Positions 16,655 to 25,900 of a DNA stretch of 64,000 bases are shown piece by piece (positions within the stretch are counted from its first letter, which is position 1; the number at the start of each line of letters is the position of its first letter). This DNA comes from Bradyrhizobium sp. DOA9 (GTDB taxonomy: Bacteria > Pseudomonadota > Alphaproteobacteria > Rhizobiales > Xanthobacteraceae): positions 62,001 to 126,000 of the forward strand of contig NZ_DF820426.1 of the NCBI RefSeq assembly GCF_000617845.2, read 5' to 3'. Under the pieces are notes generated by a model, which saw nothing but the letters and a program-made list of their open reading frames with translations, made no database searches and was not told the DNA's origin. A program made the translations under genes and the position numbers.

Positions 16655-17581
16655 TCATGCCGCCTGGTTGATTTCGTCCGGCTTCGGCTGAAGATCGTGC
16701 AAATAGGTCACGGCACGCTGCGCGTGCGCCGCCGCTGAAAAAATGAAGCGCTTGTCGTTGGACAGAACTTCCAACCACGACGCAAGGTAACTCGCGTGAT
16801 CGGCGCGCGGCTCAAGCTCCGGCACGATGCCGAGATCGGCGCTGAGGAAACAGCTTCCGAGTTCGGCCACAAGCTCCTCGCGGGCGCGCTCGCTACTGTC
16901 CTTCGCGTAGCGGCTAAGATCGCGATTGACGCGGTGCGCCGGCGCGGTCCAGTGCACGCACTCATGCGCGAGCGTGGCCGCAAAGCTCTCCGCGTCGCGG
17001 AAGGTCTCGAACGGTGGCATTTGGATGAGGTCGAGCGATGGGGCGAAGAACGCCTTGTCGCCGCCGTGCCGGATGGTCGCGCCAGTATTGGCGAAGAACG
17101 CGTCCACGTGCCCGATGCGCTGCGCCGGCGGCGTGCTCGGAGCAGGGCGTGCGTAGTAGTGGTCCGGCAGGCCGTCGATCTGATCGACGCAGAACACGGT
17201 GTAGGCCCGCAGGAACGGCACGGTCCGCTCGAGGTCGTCGCCGTTGTCGTCCGTCTCGATCTTGGTGATCCGGTTTGCATAGACGACCATGGTTCCGCTC
17301 TCGCCCTTGCGGACGTGGCCGCCGAGCTCGAGAGATTGCTTGAATGTCATCCACATCGGCGACGTAAAGCCCCGCGATACAGCTTCCGACCAGAGCAGCA
17401 CGACGTTGATGCCTTGGTAGGGCATCCCGTTGTGGCGCAGTGGCCGCGTGATGCACCCACCTGCGTTGACCGTATTCCACGGCCTGACCCACGGCCGCAC
17501 GCCGCGCTCCAGGTCCGCGACGATGCGATCGGTGATGCGCACGTAGATGTCGGCGCGCGGTTTTCCTTCGTTCCTGCTCAT
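16655..17581 (-). CDS. ArdC-like antirestriction protein (ssDNA-binding N-terminus plus zincin-like metallopeptidase)
   Basis: 308 residues. The N-terminal part (DIYVRITDRIVADLERGVRPW, PYQGINVVLLW, WMTFKQSLELGGHVRKGE) is the ArdC N domain that binds single-stranded DNA. The C-terminal part is a zincin-like peptidase with HECVH at 206-210 and a downstream EELVAELGSCFL glutamate motif. ArdC-type proteins protect incoming plasmid DNA in the recipient. GGAG precedes the start at 17581. Its place in the minus-strand block and beside the methylase-helicase fits an anti-defence role. Confidence 0.9.
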   Translation of the reverse strand: MSRNEGKPRADIYVRITDRIVADLERGVRPWVRPWNTVNAGGCITRPLRHNGMPYQGINVVLLWSEAVSRGFTSPMWMTFKQSLELGGHVRKGESGTMVVYANRITKIETDDNGDDLERTVPFLRAYTVFCVDQIDGLPDHYYARPAPSTPPAQRIGHVDAFFANTGATIRHGGDKAFFAPSLDLIQMPPFETFRDAESFAATLAHECVHWTAPAHRVNRDLSRYAKDSSERAREELVAELGSCFLSADLGIVPELEPRADHASYLASWLEVLSNDKRFIFSAAAHAQRAVTYLHDLQPKPDEINQAA

Positions 17582-17840
17582 TTCGATAACTCCGTCTCGG
17601 AGGCCGCACCTGCCGCGGCCCCTCACGGGGTCCGCCGCGGCGGCATTACGCGCTCGCGCACCCGGCCGGGCCGCAGCGCAGCGGAGGACGGCGCAGCCGT
17701 TGTGCGGGCGCCGTATCCGCCGCATGGACCACCGACCGGGAGGGGCGGGGCAGGCGCGGCGCGCCGCTCTTGTTGGCTTTGCCGGCGACACGAAAAAGAG
17801 CCGGTCTCGCGACCAGCCTTCGCTGCGGCAACATGTGGAA

Positions 17841-17860
17841 GGCGGGGCCGAAGCCCCGCC
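17841..17860. terminator. Hairpin after the 195-residue gene
   Basis: Perfect 8-bp stem GGCGGGGC / GCCCCGCC with loop CGAA, immediately downstream (minus direction) of the stop at 17868. No U tract. Confidence 0.5.
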
Positions 17861-17867
17861 CTGAGGT

Positions 17868-18455
17868 CTATTCGAAGGCCGCCATCTGGGCCGCGGCGGC
17901 CTTCTTAGTGACAGTTTCGCCAGCATGCTCGACCTGCCGCTCGAAAGGCCTCCAGGCCTCGCCGATGACCTGCTCGTAGGCGGCGACGGCACCCTCAGCC
18001 GCCATGCGGAGCGCGTGAGCCTGCGCGCCCATGTCGGCGGCGAATTCACGCTTACGCTGTGCCTGGCTATCGAAGCCGACCGGACCATCAAGGTCCTCAT
18101 CGCGGCTGTCGTTGGCGAGCTTGGCGGTGGCATCTCGCGCTTCAGTGACTGCTCGGGTGTAGAACTGGCCGGCGCCGTGCGCCGAGCCGACATAGGCACC
18201 GACGATCCGTTGAAGGTGGATTTGCATGGCGCGTTCGCTCAGGCCATCCTTGAGCGCGTCGACGGTTTCGACGATGAGCCGCTCATGCATATCTCGGATA
18301 CCGTCGCTGTCGAGGATCGCAAGGCCGAAGCTTTCGGAGATGCGCTGTGCCTGCGCCGTGTCTGGACAGGCGAGCCGGACCATTTCGAGCGTGGTGCCCT
18401 TGCGAAGCGGGATGACACGGGCGCTGGCGCGAGAGGAGCGAGCAGTTTTGGTCAT
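17868..18455 (-). CDS. Conserved plasmid protein of unknown function (195 aa)
   Basis: Basic N-terminus (MTKTARSSRASARVIPLRKG) followed by a mostly helical, alanine-rich body. AAAGGATATC is the ribosome binding site, fixing the start at 18455. No domain recognised. It lies between ardC and the coupled five-gene cluster, with its own GC-rich leader and a hairpin after its stop, so it is probably its own transcription unit. Confidence 0.75.
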   Translation of the reverse strand: MTKTARSSRASARVIPLRKGTTLEMVRLACPDTAQAQRISESFGLAILDSDGIRDMHERLIVETVDALKDGLSERAMQIHLQRIVGAYVGSAHGAGQFYTRAVTEARDATAKLANDSRDEDLDGPVGFDSQAQRKREFAADMGAQAHALRMAAEGAVAAYEQVIGEAWRPFERQVEHAGETVTKKAAAAQMAAFE

Positions 18456-18843
18456 GGTGATATCCTTTCTCGGTTTCGCCTTGGGAGCGATCGACCTTTG
18501 CCATCGCGCCCTCGGGTGCGGTCGACCAGAACCGGCTTCAGCGGATCGCTTCAGGGGGCGGCGGCCGTCAAGGCGAGCATGGGTGGGCCAAAGGCCGAGC
18601 GGGCCCTCAGGCCTGCGAAGAACGCGGCTCCCCATCGCGAGACGGCGGCCGCCGATCGCCTCGCGACTTGCCCTTGAAGCGGACCGCGGCCGGTTCAGAC
18701 CGCAGCACAAACCGAGGGAGCGCCGGCCAAGGGGCAGCGAGCCGCCGAAACCGTGAGAGGTTGGGCCAAACCTGCTGAACTCTCCGTCTCGACACCAAGT
18801 GTCCGCGCTCCGCTCGCACTCCAATTGGTGCGTCCTTCGTCTC

Positions 18844-19131
18844 TCACCGCCACGCAGCGGAAACGCAGTGGCGCGTCCGAAACTCGGCATGCGCCGTCTC
18901 CTGCCGATCGAGCTTGCGCGTGAGAGCGTCGATCTCCTTGCGACGGGCCAAGGCGAGCTCCGCGACATGCTGCTGAAACAGCCGCTCATCCGCATTCGTC
19001 CAGTTCGATGCGGTCCGGCGGTTCTGCCGGCGCTTCGCCCGCTCGGTGCTGGTCATCCGCTCGGCGCGTGCCGCGATCTGGCGCTCGATGACGCCGAGAC
19101 GGCGCTGCGTCTCGGCTTGCGCGGCTTTCAT
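18844..19131 (-). CDS. Small basic helical protein (95 aa), last gene of a coupled cluster
   Basis: MKAAQAETQRRLGVIERQIAAR and later LARRKEIDALTRKLDRQE suggest an extended amphipathic helix or coiled coil. The ATG at 19131 overlaps the stop of the upstream gene as ATGA. No family recognised. The composition is compatible with a nucleic-acid-associated protein, but this is a guess. Confidence 0.5.
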   Translation of the reverse strand: MKAAQAETQRRLGVIERQIAARAERMTSTERAKRRQNRRTASNWTNADERLFQQHVAELALARRKEIDALTRKLDRQETAHAEFRTRHCVSAAWR

Positions 19132-19409
19132 GCGCGTGAGCAGGAGACGTCGGTCCGGGGCTCAATCATTACACCGTCCCCGTCCACGATAAGAGAAAGA
19201 CGGCATCCGGCATGTAGCGGTTCGCAAGAGAGACGGCGAGGCTCGACGACGGGATGGCGGCGCCGATGGCGCCCGGTCGATGAGCGCTGACTTGACGCCG
19301 GCGTGCTTGCGCATGTCTGCGAGGATGCCATCGCGTGCGCCGGCGATGGCGCTTGCAGATTATGGTGGGCATGCGCTAGGAGATTCACGGCCACAAGGTC
19401 GGCGTTCAT
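19128..19409 (-). pseudogene. Small gene with apparent internal frame changes
   Basis: The start at 19409 has a perfect AGGAGGG and an ATGA overlap with the upstream gene, and the stop overlaps the next ATG in the same way, so this position once held a real gene. The single open frame (93 residues) looks coding only at its two ends. In the middle, plausible protein sequence is found in the other frames: AIAGARDGILADMRKHAG then IPSSSLAVSLANRYMPDAV. Three separate one-base losses would explain this and restore the frame. It may be decay, sequencing error, or an over-reading of GC-rich shadow frames. Confidence 0.45.
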
Positions 19410-19609
19410 GACTGACCCTCCTTTCTGTCGGCATCAGCCGCGTCAGGCTGCGGCGCGTAAATGGACGCCCGCACGGCGCGCCTCCAGGCATCCGAGCCAG
19501 TGAAGTGCCGTCTGAGCCCGGGATGCCAGACAACGAGGATCGGCGTGTCGCCGTCCTCGTCAGTCGCTGCAAGCCAACCGAAAGCTTTGGCAATGAGAGG
19601 CCAGGCCAT
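19406..19609 (-). CDS. Small conserved protein of unknown function (67 aa)
   Basis: MAWPLIAKAFGWLAATDEDGD followed by PILVVWHPGLRRHFTGSDAWRRAV. GGAG lies seven bases before the start. It begins three bases after the DUF7007 stop and its own stop overlaps the next start (ATGA). Tight spacing makes it part of the operon 20958-18844. No family recognised. Confidence 0.65.
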   Translation of the reverse strand: MAWPLIAKAFGWLAATDEDGDTPILVVWHPGLRRHFTGSDAWRRAVRASIYAPQPDAADADRKEGQS

Positions 19610-19612
19610 GGG

Positions 19613-20488
19613 TCATCTCCATGCGACAAAGTCCGACGGGCCGCCGTAGACCCGGTGGCGCGCCTCATTGATCACGAAGCTGAAGCGACCGACGTGACAC
19701 TCGGCGGACGGGACGAGGAAGCGGCGTTCCTCAGTCCCGGGCCCACGCTTCCCGCCGAGCGTCGCAACGACCTCGACGAAGCCGCTCTCGTGCTTGGACG
19801 TGATGGCAGAGACGACGACCCAGTCACGCGCGTGCGCGTGGTCGAGGGCGCGGCGATCCTTTTCGCGGGACTCGCCCGCCTGGAGGATCGCGCTGGAAAT
19901 CGCCTCCCAGGTGTCGGGCCAACTGTCCTTGATGGTTCTCTCGGCGCAACGCCGCTCGAACCTCGTGGAGAGCTGCGGAAAGGTGATCGCGACAATCGCC
20001 CATTCGGCGTCTTCCTCGTACCAGCCACTCTCCGAGCGCAGCAGGGTATGGACCCTGCGATTACTCTCGGCGGAGAGGTGGAAGCCGCCGTGGCCCGCGG
20101 TCGAGTGGCAGATCACGCCGTCGGCGTATAAGGTGGCGCCTTGCGAGGCGCCCCACGGCGTGTTCGCCGCGAACCGCGCGTCCTTACGGCCGAGCGCACG
20201 CTTTTCGCGCTGGTGCTCGGCGTTCTCTGCGACCATCGATCGGAATGCGGCCTCGTCCGCCAGTGCGCCGGAATGGCCGTAGAAGTCCGCGTGGTGCCAT
20301 TCCGCGATCGGCCGGCCGAGCCGCCAGCCGCTTGCGAGATAGTGCCCGCCGCGGCGCGCCGGCAGCATCGCGAAGGCGGTCTCGCCCACTCGGGCCGCGA
20401 GGAAGCCATCGGCAATACGTCCGTACTCGACCTCCGGGTTTCCGGAGGTCGGGTCCGGCAGGGTTTCGTGCGGGAGAGAAGCGTTCAT
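19613..20488 (-). CDS. DUF7007 domain protein
   Basis: 291 residues. The recognisable core is TPWGASQGATLYADGVICHSTAGHGGFHLS followed by GWYEEDAEWAIVAITFP, typical of DUF7007 proteins on alphaproteobacterial mobile elements. The role is unknown. The HSTAGHGG segment carries two histidines that could be catalytic or metal-binding, but this is speculation. The start at 20488 overlaps the stop of the upstream gene as ATGA. Confidence 0.8.
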   Translation of the reverse strand: MNASLPHETLPDPTSGNPEVEYGRIADGFLAARVGETAFAMLPARRGGHYLASGWRLGRPIAEWHHADFYGHSGALADEAAFRSMVAENAEHQREKRALGRKDARFAANTPWGASQGATLYADGVICHSTAGHGGFHLSAESNRRVHTLLRSESGWYEEDAEWAIVAITFPQLSTRFERRCAERTIKDSWPDTWEAISSAILQAGESREKDRRALDHAHARDWVVVSAITSKHESGFVEVVATLGGKRGPGTEERRFLVPSAECHVGRFSFVINEARHRVYGGPSDFVAWR

Positions 20489-20958
20489 GCTGCCCTCCCT
20501 TCGACGGCGTCCGCGCCGACCTCGTCGGCAGTCACTTCCTGGAGCACCGCGCCCGGATAGCCGTGGCGTGTCAGCCACTCCTTCGCGTCGGCCTCATTCG
20601 TAGCGAGATAGACGAGTTCGGCGTCATCACCGGCGCGGTCGAGCACGCGGACCGAGCCGATGGCGGGACGCTCGACGATGGTGAACCTGAGCTTCGAGTC
20701 CAGCGAGAACGTGCGGTGGACGCGGATGGCGACGACGCCGCTTGCGCCGTAGTCCGCCTCGTGCAGGGTGAAACAGGCCGACAGCAAGACATTGCCGACG
20801 CCTCGTCCGCCCTGCTTTCGGATCAGGCGACCCCTGCTGTTGCTGGACTGCCAGGCGGCGAGCTTCTTCCTGAAGCGCGCCGGCGGCTGCGGCGTTCCGT
20901 CGGACCAGGCTATGATCGAGCCTATAGGTGCATTGTCGAAGATCGTGTGCGCGGACAT
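20485..20958 (-). CDS. Conserved plasmid protein of unknown function (157 aa), first gene of a coupled cluster
   Basis: MSAHTIFDNAPIGSIIAWSDG, then a central basic part (RKKLAAWQSSNSRGRLIRKQGG) and a strand-rich C-terminus. AGGAGGA precedes the start. It heads the cluster of five genes that overlap by four bases or lie within three bases of each other down to 18844. No domain recognised. Confidence 0.7.
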   Translation of the reverse strand: MSAHTIFDNAPIGSIIAWSDGTPQPPARFRKKLAAWQSSNSRGRLIRKQGGRGVGNVLLSACFTLHEADYGASGVVAIRVHRTFSLDSKLRFTIVERPAIGSVRVLDRAGDDAELVYLATNEADAKEWLTRHGYPGAVLQEVTADEVGADAVEGRAA

Positions 20959-20994
20959 CGTGTCCTCCTAGTTTGCGCATGCGTGGAAACAGCA

Positions 20995-21020
20995 CCGCCG
21001 CCGGCGGGGACCGGCGGCGG
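20995..21020. terminator. Perfect 10-bp hairpin between the ParB-like gene and the coupled cluster
   Basis: CCGCCGCCGG pairs with CCGGCGGCGG around CGGGGA. It lies between the stop at 21052 and the start at 20958. No U tract. Confidence 0.5.
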
Positions 21021-21051
21021 GAGATCGTTCGGAGGGGGACGTCGGGTGCGG

Positions 21052-22737
21052 CTACTCGGCCGCTTCCCTGAACGCCTCAGCATTGGCGTCGCCGTCGGCG
21101 CGCTCGTCGCTCGCGCCGTCCACGTCCTCATCGGCTTCGTCTTCGTCGTCCGGGGCGGCCGAGCCGGAGAACAGCCACTCCGAGAGTTTCGTCGCGTCGG
21201 GCGCGAACAGCGCGGAGGGGTGGACGAAGTGGCGCTCCTTGAAGTGCTCGACCAGCGCCGCGCGCGTGTCCTTCACGCGCTGGCGCGGCAGGACCGGCGT
21301 CTCCTTGCACGAGGCCTCAAGGGCTGTGCGCGACAGGCAGGACAGGAAGTCCTCCGTGCCCATGTTCGGCAGGAAAGTGTCCGCCCCGACCACCGCGCCG
21401 GCGAGGCGGGCGACAATGCCGCTATTGGTGGCGTTCTCCCGGCACGAGAAGACGTCCACCAGCATCGTGCGCGCCGCGATACGCAATGTGTCCATGTCGA
21501 AAGAGAGCTTGCCGTCGGCGTCGAACAGCGCCGCCGCGTTCTTCGCAAGCCGGCTGTGGCCGTAATAGGTCCCGCCGCTTCCCGTCGTCACCGAGACGTT
21601 CTGGCCCGCGAAGGCGAGGATCAGCAGCGCCATCAGCGTGTCGTCCTCGATCGGCGCGCGGCCGAGCGCCTCGCGCAGCGCGTCGGTCCGGTAATCGCCG
21701 ATTATCTCGGTGCCCTTTCGCGTTACGTCGGAACGGGGCTTCGAGACCTCGCCGACATCCTCCGGAGCGTTGTCCGATCCTGAGCCGTTCTGGTCCTCCG
21801 GCTTCTTAGCCGCTGGCAAGCGGTAGTGCACGGTTTGCACGCGGCCATCGCGGTCGAGATACATAGCCGTGCAGTCGGACTTCGCCGGCTTGCCGTAGAC
21901 CCGCTCAGCCTTCGCGGGCAGCTTCACCTCGCCATAGTTGGTGGTTTCCGCGATGATGCCCTTCTTCGGCAGGTTGTTTGCCATCCACTCCTGCTGCGCG
22001 CCGAGGAAGGCCTCGACGTCAGTGGTGTAACGGCTGTCCTCGTCGGCTGGAGCGAACAGGTCCTCGACCCAGTGGATGCCGTAGGCCTGCGCGAGTTCGT
22101 CGCCGAAGCTCGCGTGGCGCGCGTGCAAACGGGTCTTCTGCAACGCTTGTGCGATACTCCACCACGAGACCTGCGGATCGGCCTTCGACGGTTTGTGCTT
22201 CTTCCAGACTTCCTTCTGCTCGTCGAGCGAGGCTGCGGCGATGGTGCGAAGCTGCTGCTCGTTCGGCATGTCACCCTTGGCCATATGGTCGAGCATGGCG
22301 AGAAGCACATTCGCCAGCAGGCGCAGCTTTCTGATCTGTCGCACTGGCAGCGCCAGCGCGACGCCGATCGCCTCCTCCGTCCAGCCGAGCGCGACCAGGC
22401 GCTCGATCGCACGCCACTGGTCAACCGGGTTCAGCGCCTCACGGGCGATGTTCTCGACCATCGAGCGCATGGCGCCGTTGTCGTTCGCGGTCTCGTCGAC
22501 GAGCACGTCGATCTCCTCGAGGCCGGCGGCGATCGCCTGCTTCACGCGGCGATGGCCCGCATTGATGACGTAGCCGTTGCCGCCGCCTGTCTCAGGCGTG
22601 ATGACGGGCGGCTGGACGACGCCGACGGCCTTGATCGTGGCGAGCAGCAGCGCGTCGGCCTGCGGCGTCGACTTCGTCTGGCGCATGCGGTCGGGGTTCT
22701 CCTTCAGCGCGCGCGGGTCGACCTTGATGAGTTGCAT
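21052..22737 (-). CDS. ParB-like nuclease-domain protein (561 aa), not a partition ParB
   Basis: The first 130 residues form a ParB/Srx domain: VDPRALKENPDRMR, GVVQPPVI, INAGHRRVKQAIAAG and MVENIAREALNPVDQ. An HTH-like segment follows (WTEEAIGVALALPVRQIRKLRLL). The remaining 400 residues are unique to this long family, found beside the methylase-helicase on alphaproteobacterial plasmids, and end in an acidic DDEDEADEDVD tail. Its function is unknown; association with incoming DNA protection is inferred from context. The ATG at 22737 follows AAAGGAG. Confidence 0.82.
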   Translation of the reverse strand: MQLIKVDPRALKENPDRMRQTKSTPQADALLLATIKAVGVVQPPVITPETGGGNGYVINAGHRRVKQAIAAGLEEIDVLVDETANDNGAMRSMVENIAREALNPVDQWRAIERLVALGWTEEAIGVALALPVRQIRKLRLLANVLLAMLDHMAKGDMPNEQQLRTIAAASLDEQKEVWKKHKPSKADPQVSWWSIAQALQKTRLHARHASFGDELAQAYGIHWVEDLFAPADEDSRYTTDVEAFLGAQQEWMANNLPKKGIIAETTNYGEVKLPAKAERVYGKPAKSDCTAMYLDRDGRVQTVHYRLPAAKKPEDQNGSGSDNAPEDVGEVSKPRSDVTRKGTEIIGDYRTDALREALGRAPIEDDTLMALLILAFAGQNVSVTTGSGGTYYGHSRLAKNAAALFDADGKLSFDMDTLRIAARTMLVDVFSCRENATNSGIVARLAGAVVGADTFLPNMGTEDFLSCLSRTALEASCKETPVLPRQRVKDTRAALVEHFKERHFVHPSALFAPDATKLSEWLFSGSAAPDDEDEADEDVDGASDERADGDANAEAFREAAE

Positions 22738-22871
22738 GTGAACGCTCCTTTTTCGGATTGCGGACCGGCGCTGCCGGCCCTTTCTCGTCTTCTTCCCGAA
22801 GACACCCCTGGGCCCTGCGGAGCGGACGGGCCGATGCAACTGCGGCCGAGCATCCCTGCCCGGCGGGACCA

Positions 22872-22889
22872 GCAGGGCCTAAGCCCTGC
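22872..22889. terminator. Hairpin in the gap between helicase and ParB-like genes
   Basis: GCAGGGC / GCCCTGC with loop CTAA, 7-bp perfect stem, inside a 257-base gap. Confidence 0.4.
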
Positions 22890-22994
22890 GCAGGACGACG
22901 GGTTGGGATCGCGCAGGCGGCGGTTGAGCGCCAGCGTCGACGGCCCGCCCGATCTGCGAGCGGGCCTTCTCCTTTCTCTCTTCTCCCTTTTTGT

Positions 22995-25900
22995 TCACGC
23001 GGCCGCGGCAATCTCACGGGTGCCTTCGCCGTCCTCCGCCAAGGCCATCTCCACCTCGGCCAGCTGCCTGCGCTTTTCGGCAAGCTCGCCCGCGAAGGCG
23101 AAGTCGCCGCCGTCGCGCGACTCGTAGGAGGCAAGGCGTCGACGGGCGTCGGCGAGGCGCTGGCGATAGCGCTCCCGTTCGCCCTCGAAGTTGGCCAGCG
23201 CGTGCTCAAGGCGGGCGACTGCGCTGAGTGGCGTGACCGTCACCGGCAATTCGGTCTCGTACTCGGCGCCGGTTCGAAGCAGCATGGTGGTGTAGCGATA
23301 GCCGTCCGCGCCGAAGCGCTCGCCGCTGTACGCGAGTTCGAAGCCGCCGATCGAGGCGATGACGATCTCGCCTTCCTGCTGAAGTTGGACCAGAATCAGA
23401 ATTTCCTTCATCAGCGCGCGTCCAGCGGGCTTGCGCTCGGCGTACGAATCTCCGGTGACCGCCATGGTGAAAGCGTCGCCAGCGGTCGGAACACGACGTT
23501 CGATGTCCCGGCTGACCTCGCCGATGCGGCGGATGGAAAGGTCGATGTCGCGTTCCGCCTCGCGCATCTGCCGCCGCACCGCGTGCTGGTCGTCGATGTG
23601 TGCAGCCCGCAGCCGTTCGAGCCGCGCGATGTCGGCTTCGAGGCCAGCTTTCTGCATCAAGCGCGGGTCGCCCGATGCGATGGCTTTTGCCATGGCGAAC
23701 TGGTTGGCCTGACTCTCTCCCATGTCCTCAAGCCGGCGGATCGAGGTGTCGCCGGACAGCGCAGCGGCGATGAAGCGGGCCTTGCGCTCGTTGTTCTGCC
23801 ACATCTGCGCATCGAGGCTGCCTTCCGTCGCATAGGCGAAAATGTCGACTTCATCGTGCTGGTTCCCCTGCCGCACGATGCGGCCCTCGCGCTGCTCGAT
23901 CTGCGACGGAAGCCAGGGCACGTCGAGGTGGTGCAATGCCTTCAGGCGAAGCTGCGCGTTGACACCGGTGCCCATCGTATCAGACGAGCCGATCAGGAAG
24001 CGGACCTTGCCGGCGCGGACGTCGCCGAACAGCCGCTGCTTCGCCTCCGATTTCTTGTAGTCCTGCATGAAGGCGATCTCGCCCGGTGGCACGCCGAGAC
24101 GGACCAGCTCGTCGCGAATCCAGCGATAGGCGGAGAAACCGCGGCTCTTCTCGACGCTGATGGTGCCGAGATCGGAGAAGATCATCTGCGCAGCGCCGGG
24201 CAACTCGAAGAGCTTGCCATCCGTGCGCGCGTAGCTGCTCTCGGCTGTCTCGTTCCAGATGCGGAAGGCATTGCCGACAAGCAGGTTCAGCTTGTTGTCG
24301 GCCTCGTTGTCGTTATCCGGATCAACCAGACGCAGGTCGATTGCCGCATGGCGGCCGTCGGTAATGACTGACAGCAGGATATCATCGCCAGGCTCCGGTG
24401 CGCAGTCGCGCTCCTCGATCGCCTTGATGCGCTCGCCGAGCCGGGTCTGGTATCGCTTGAACGCCGGCGACGGCTTGGCGGTGAGGATCTGGCGTTTGCC
24501 GGTCGAGACCGCCGGCACCTTCACGTACTGACGCAGGTCATCCGGCATCACCACGTCGGCGAAGGAGCGGAACATGGCGATGAGCTCCGGCACGTTCACG
24601 AAGGTGGCGAAGCGCGTCACCGGCTTGTATTTGCCGGAGGGCTGCAGCTCAAGTTCGGTCGTGACGTCGCCAAACGTGCTCGCCCAGGCGTCGAACTCGT
24701 GCAGGCCGCGCTCGAGGAGCGCCTCATAGCCGAGGTAGCGCTGGACCGAGAACATCTCGCCGAGCGTGTTGGTGATCGGCGTGCCAGAGGCGAGCACCAG
24801 CGCACGCCCGGGGTTCTTCGTCTCGACGAAGCGGGATTTGACGTAGAGGTCCCAGGCGCGCTGTGAGCCGTTCGGATCGACTCCCTTCAAGGTCGACATG
24901 TTGGTCGCGAAGGAGAGCTTCCTGAACTCCTGCGCCTCGTCGACGATGATCTGGTCGACGCCGATCTCCGAGATCGTCAGGAGATCGTCCTTGCGGGTCG
25001 AAAGCGACTCCAGGCGCTCCTGCAAGCCCTCCTTCAATCGCTCGAGGCGCTTGCGCGAGACGCGGTCGTCACTCTCGACCTTGGTGAGCAGCGTCTCGTA
25101 GAGCTCAAGTTCGTCCTGGATCATCTGCTGCTCGAACGCCGACGGCACAGCGATGAAGCGGAACGCGCTGTGCGTGATGATGATCGCGTCCCAGGTCGCA
25201 GTCGCCGCGCGCGACAAGAAGCGGTACCGCTTGTCCTTGGTAAAATTGTTCTCGTCGGCGACGAGGATCCGGGCGTTCGGATAGAGCGCAAGGAACTCGC
25301 GCGCGGCCTGCGCCAGGCAGTGGCCGGGTACGACCAGCATCGCCTTGGCAACGAGACCGAGCCGGCGCTGCTCCATGATGGCGGCAGCCATCGTCATGGT
25401 CTTGCCGGCCCCGACGGCGTGCGCCAGGTAGGTCGAGCCGGCCGAGACGATGCGCCAGATGCCGCGCTTCTGGTGCCCATAAAGCACAAAGGCGCCGGAG
25501 GCGCCCGGAAGCTTCAGGTGCGCGCCGTCGAAGGCTCGTGGCGCGATGTTGTTGAAGCGATCGTTATAGACCCGCGCCAGGCGGTCGGTACGATCAGGGT
25601 CGGACCAGATCCAGCGCTGGAAGGCGTCCTTGATCCTCGAGAGCTTCGTCTTGGCGGCCTCAGTGTCGACGACATTGAGGACGCGGCGCTCGCTGTCGCC
25701 GTCCTTGACCGTGTCGAAGATCTGCGGCACGCGGCTGTTTAGTGCGTCGGCGAGAAGTTCGCCGGCGTGCCGGCGGTCGGTGCCCCATTCGGACGTGCCG
25801 GCGGCTGTCCACCCGAGCTGACGTGCCTCCACGGTCCACGCTGCGAGCTCCGGCATGTGGTGAATCCTGATCTCGGCGTCCATTGTCGCCTTTACGAAGG

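Noticed and set aside
20245..21783. 512-codon plus-strand open frame opposite the DUF7007, 157-aa and ParB-like genes
   Set aside because: It spans several genes and hairpins on the other strand and has arginine-rich composition; it is a high-GC shadow.
22758..24371. 537-codon plus-strand frame opposite the helicase gene
   Set aside because: The minus-strand frame has all methylase-helicase motifs; this one has none.
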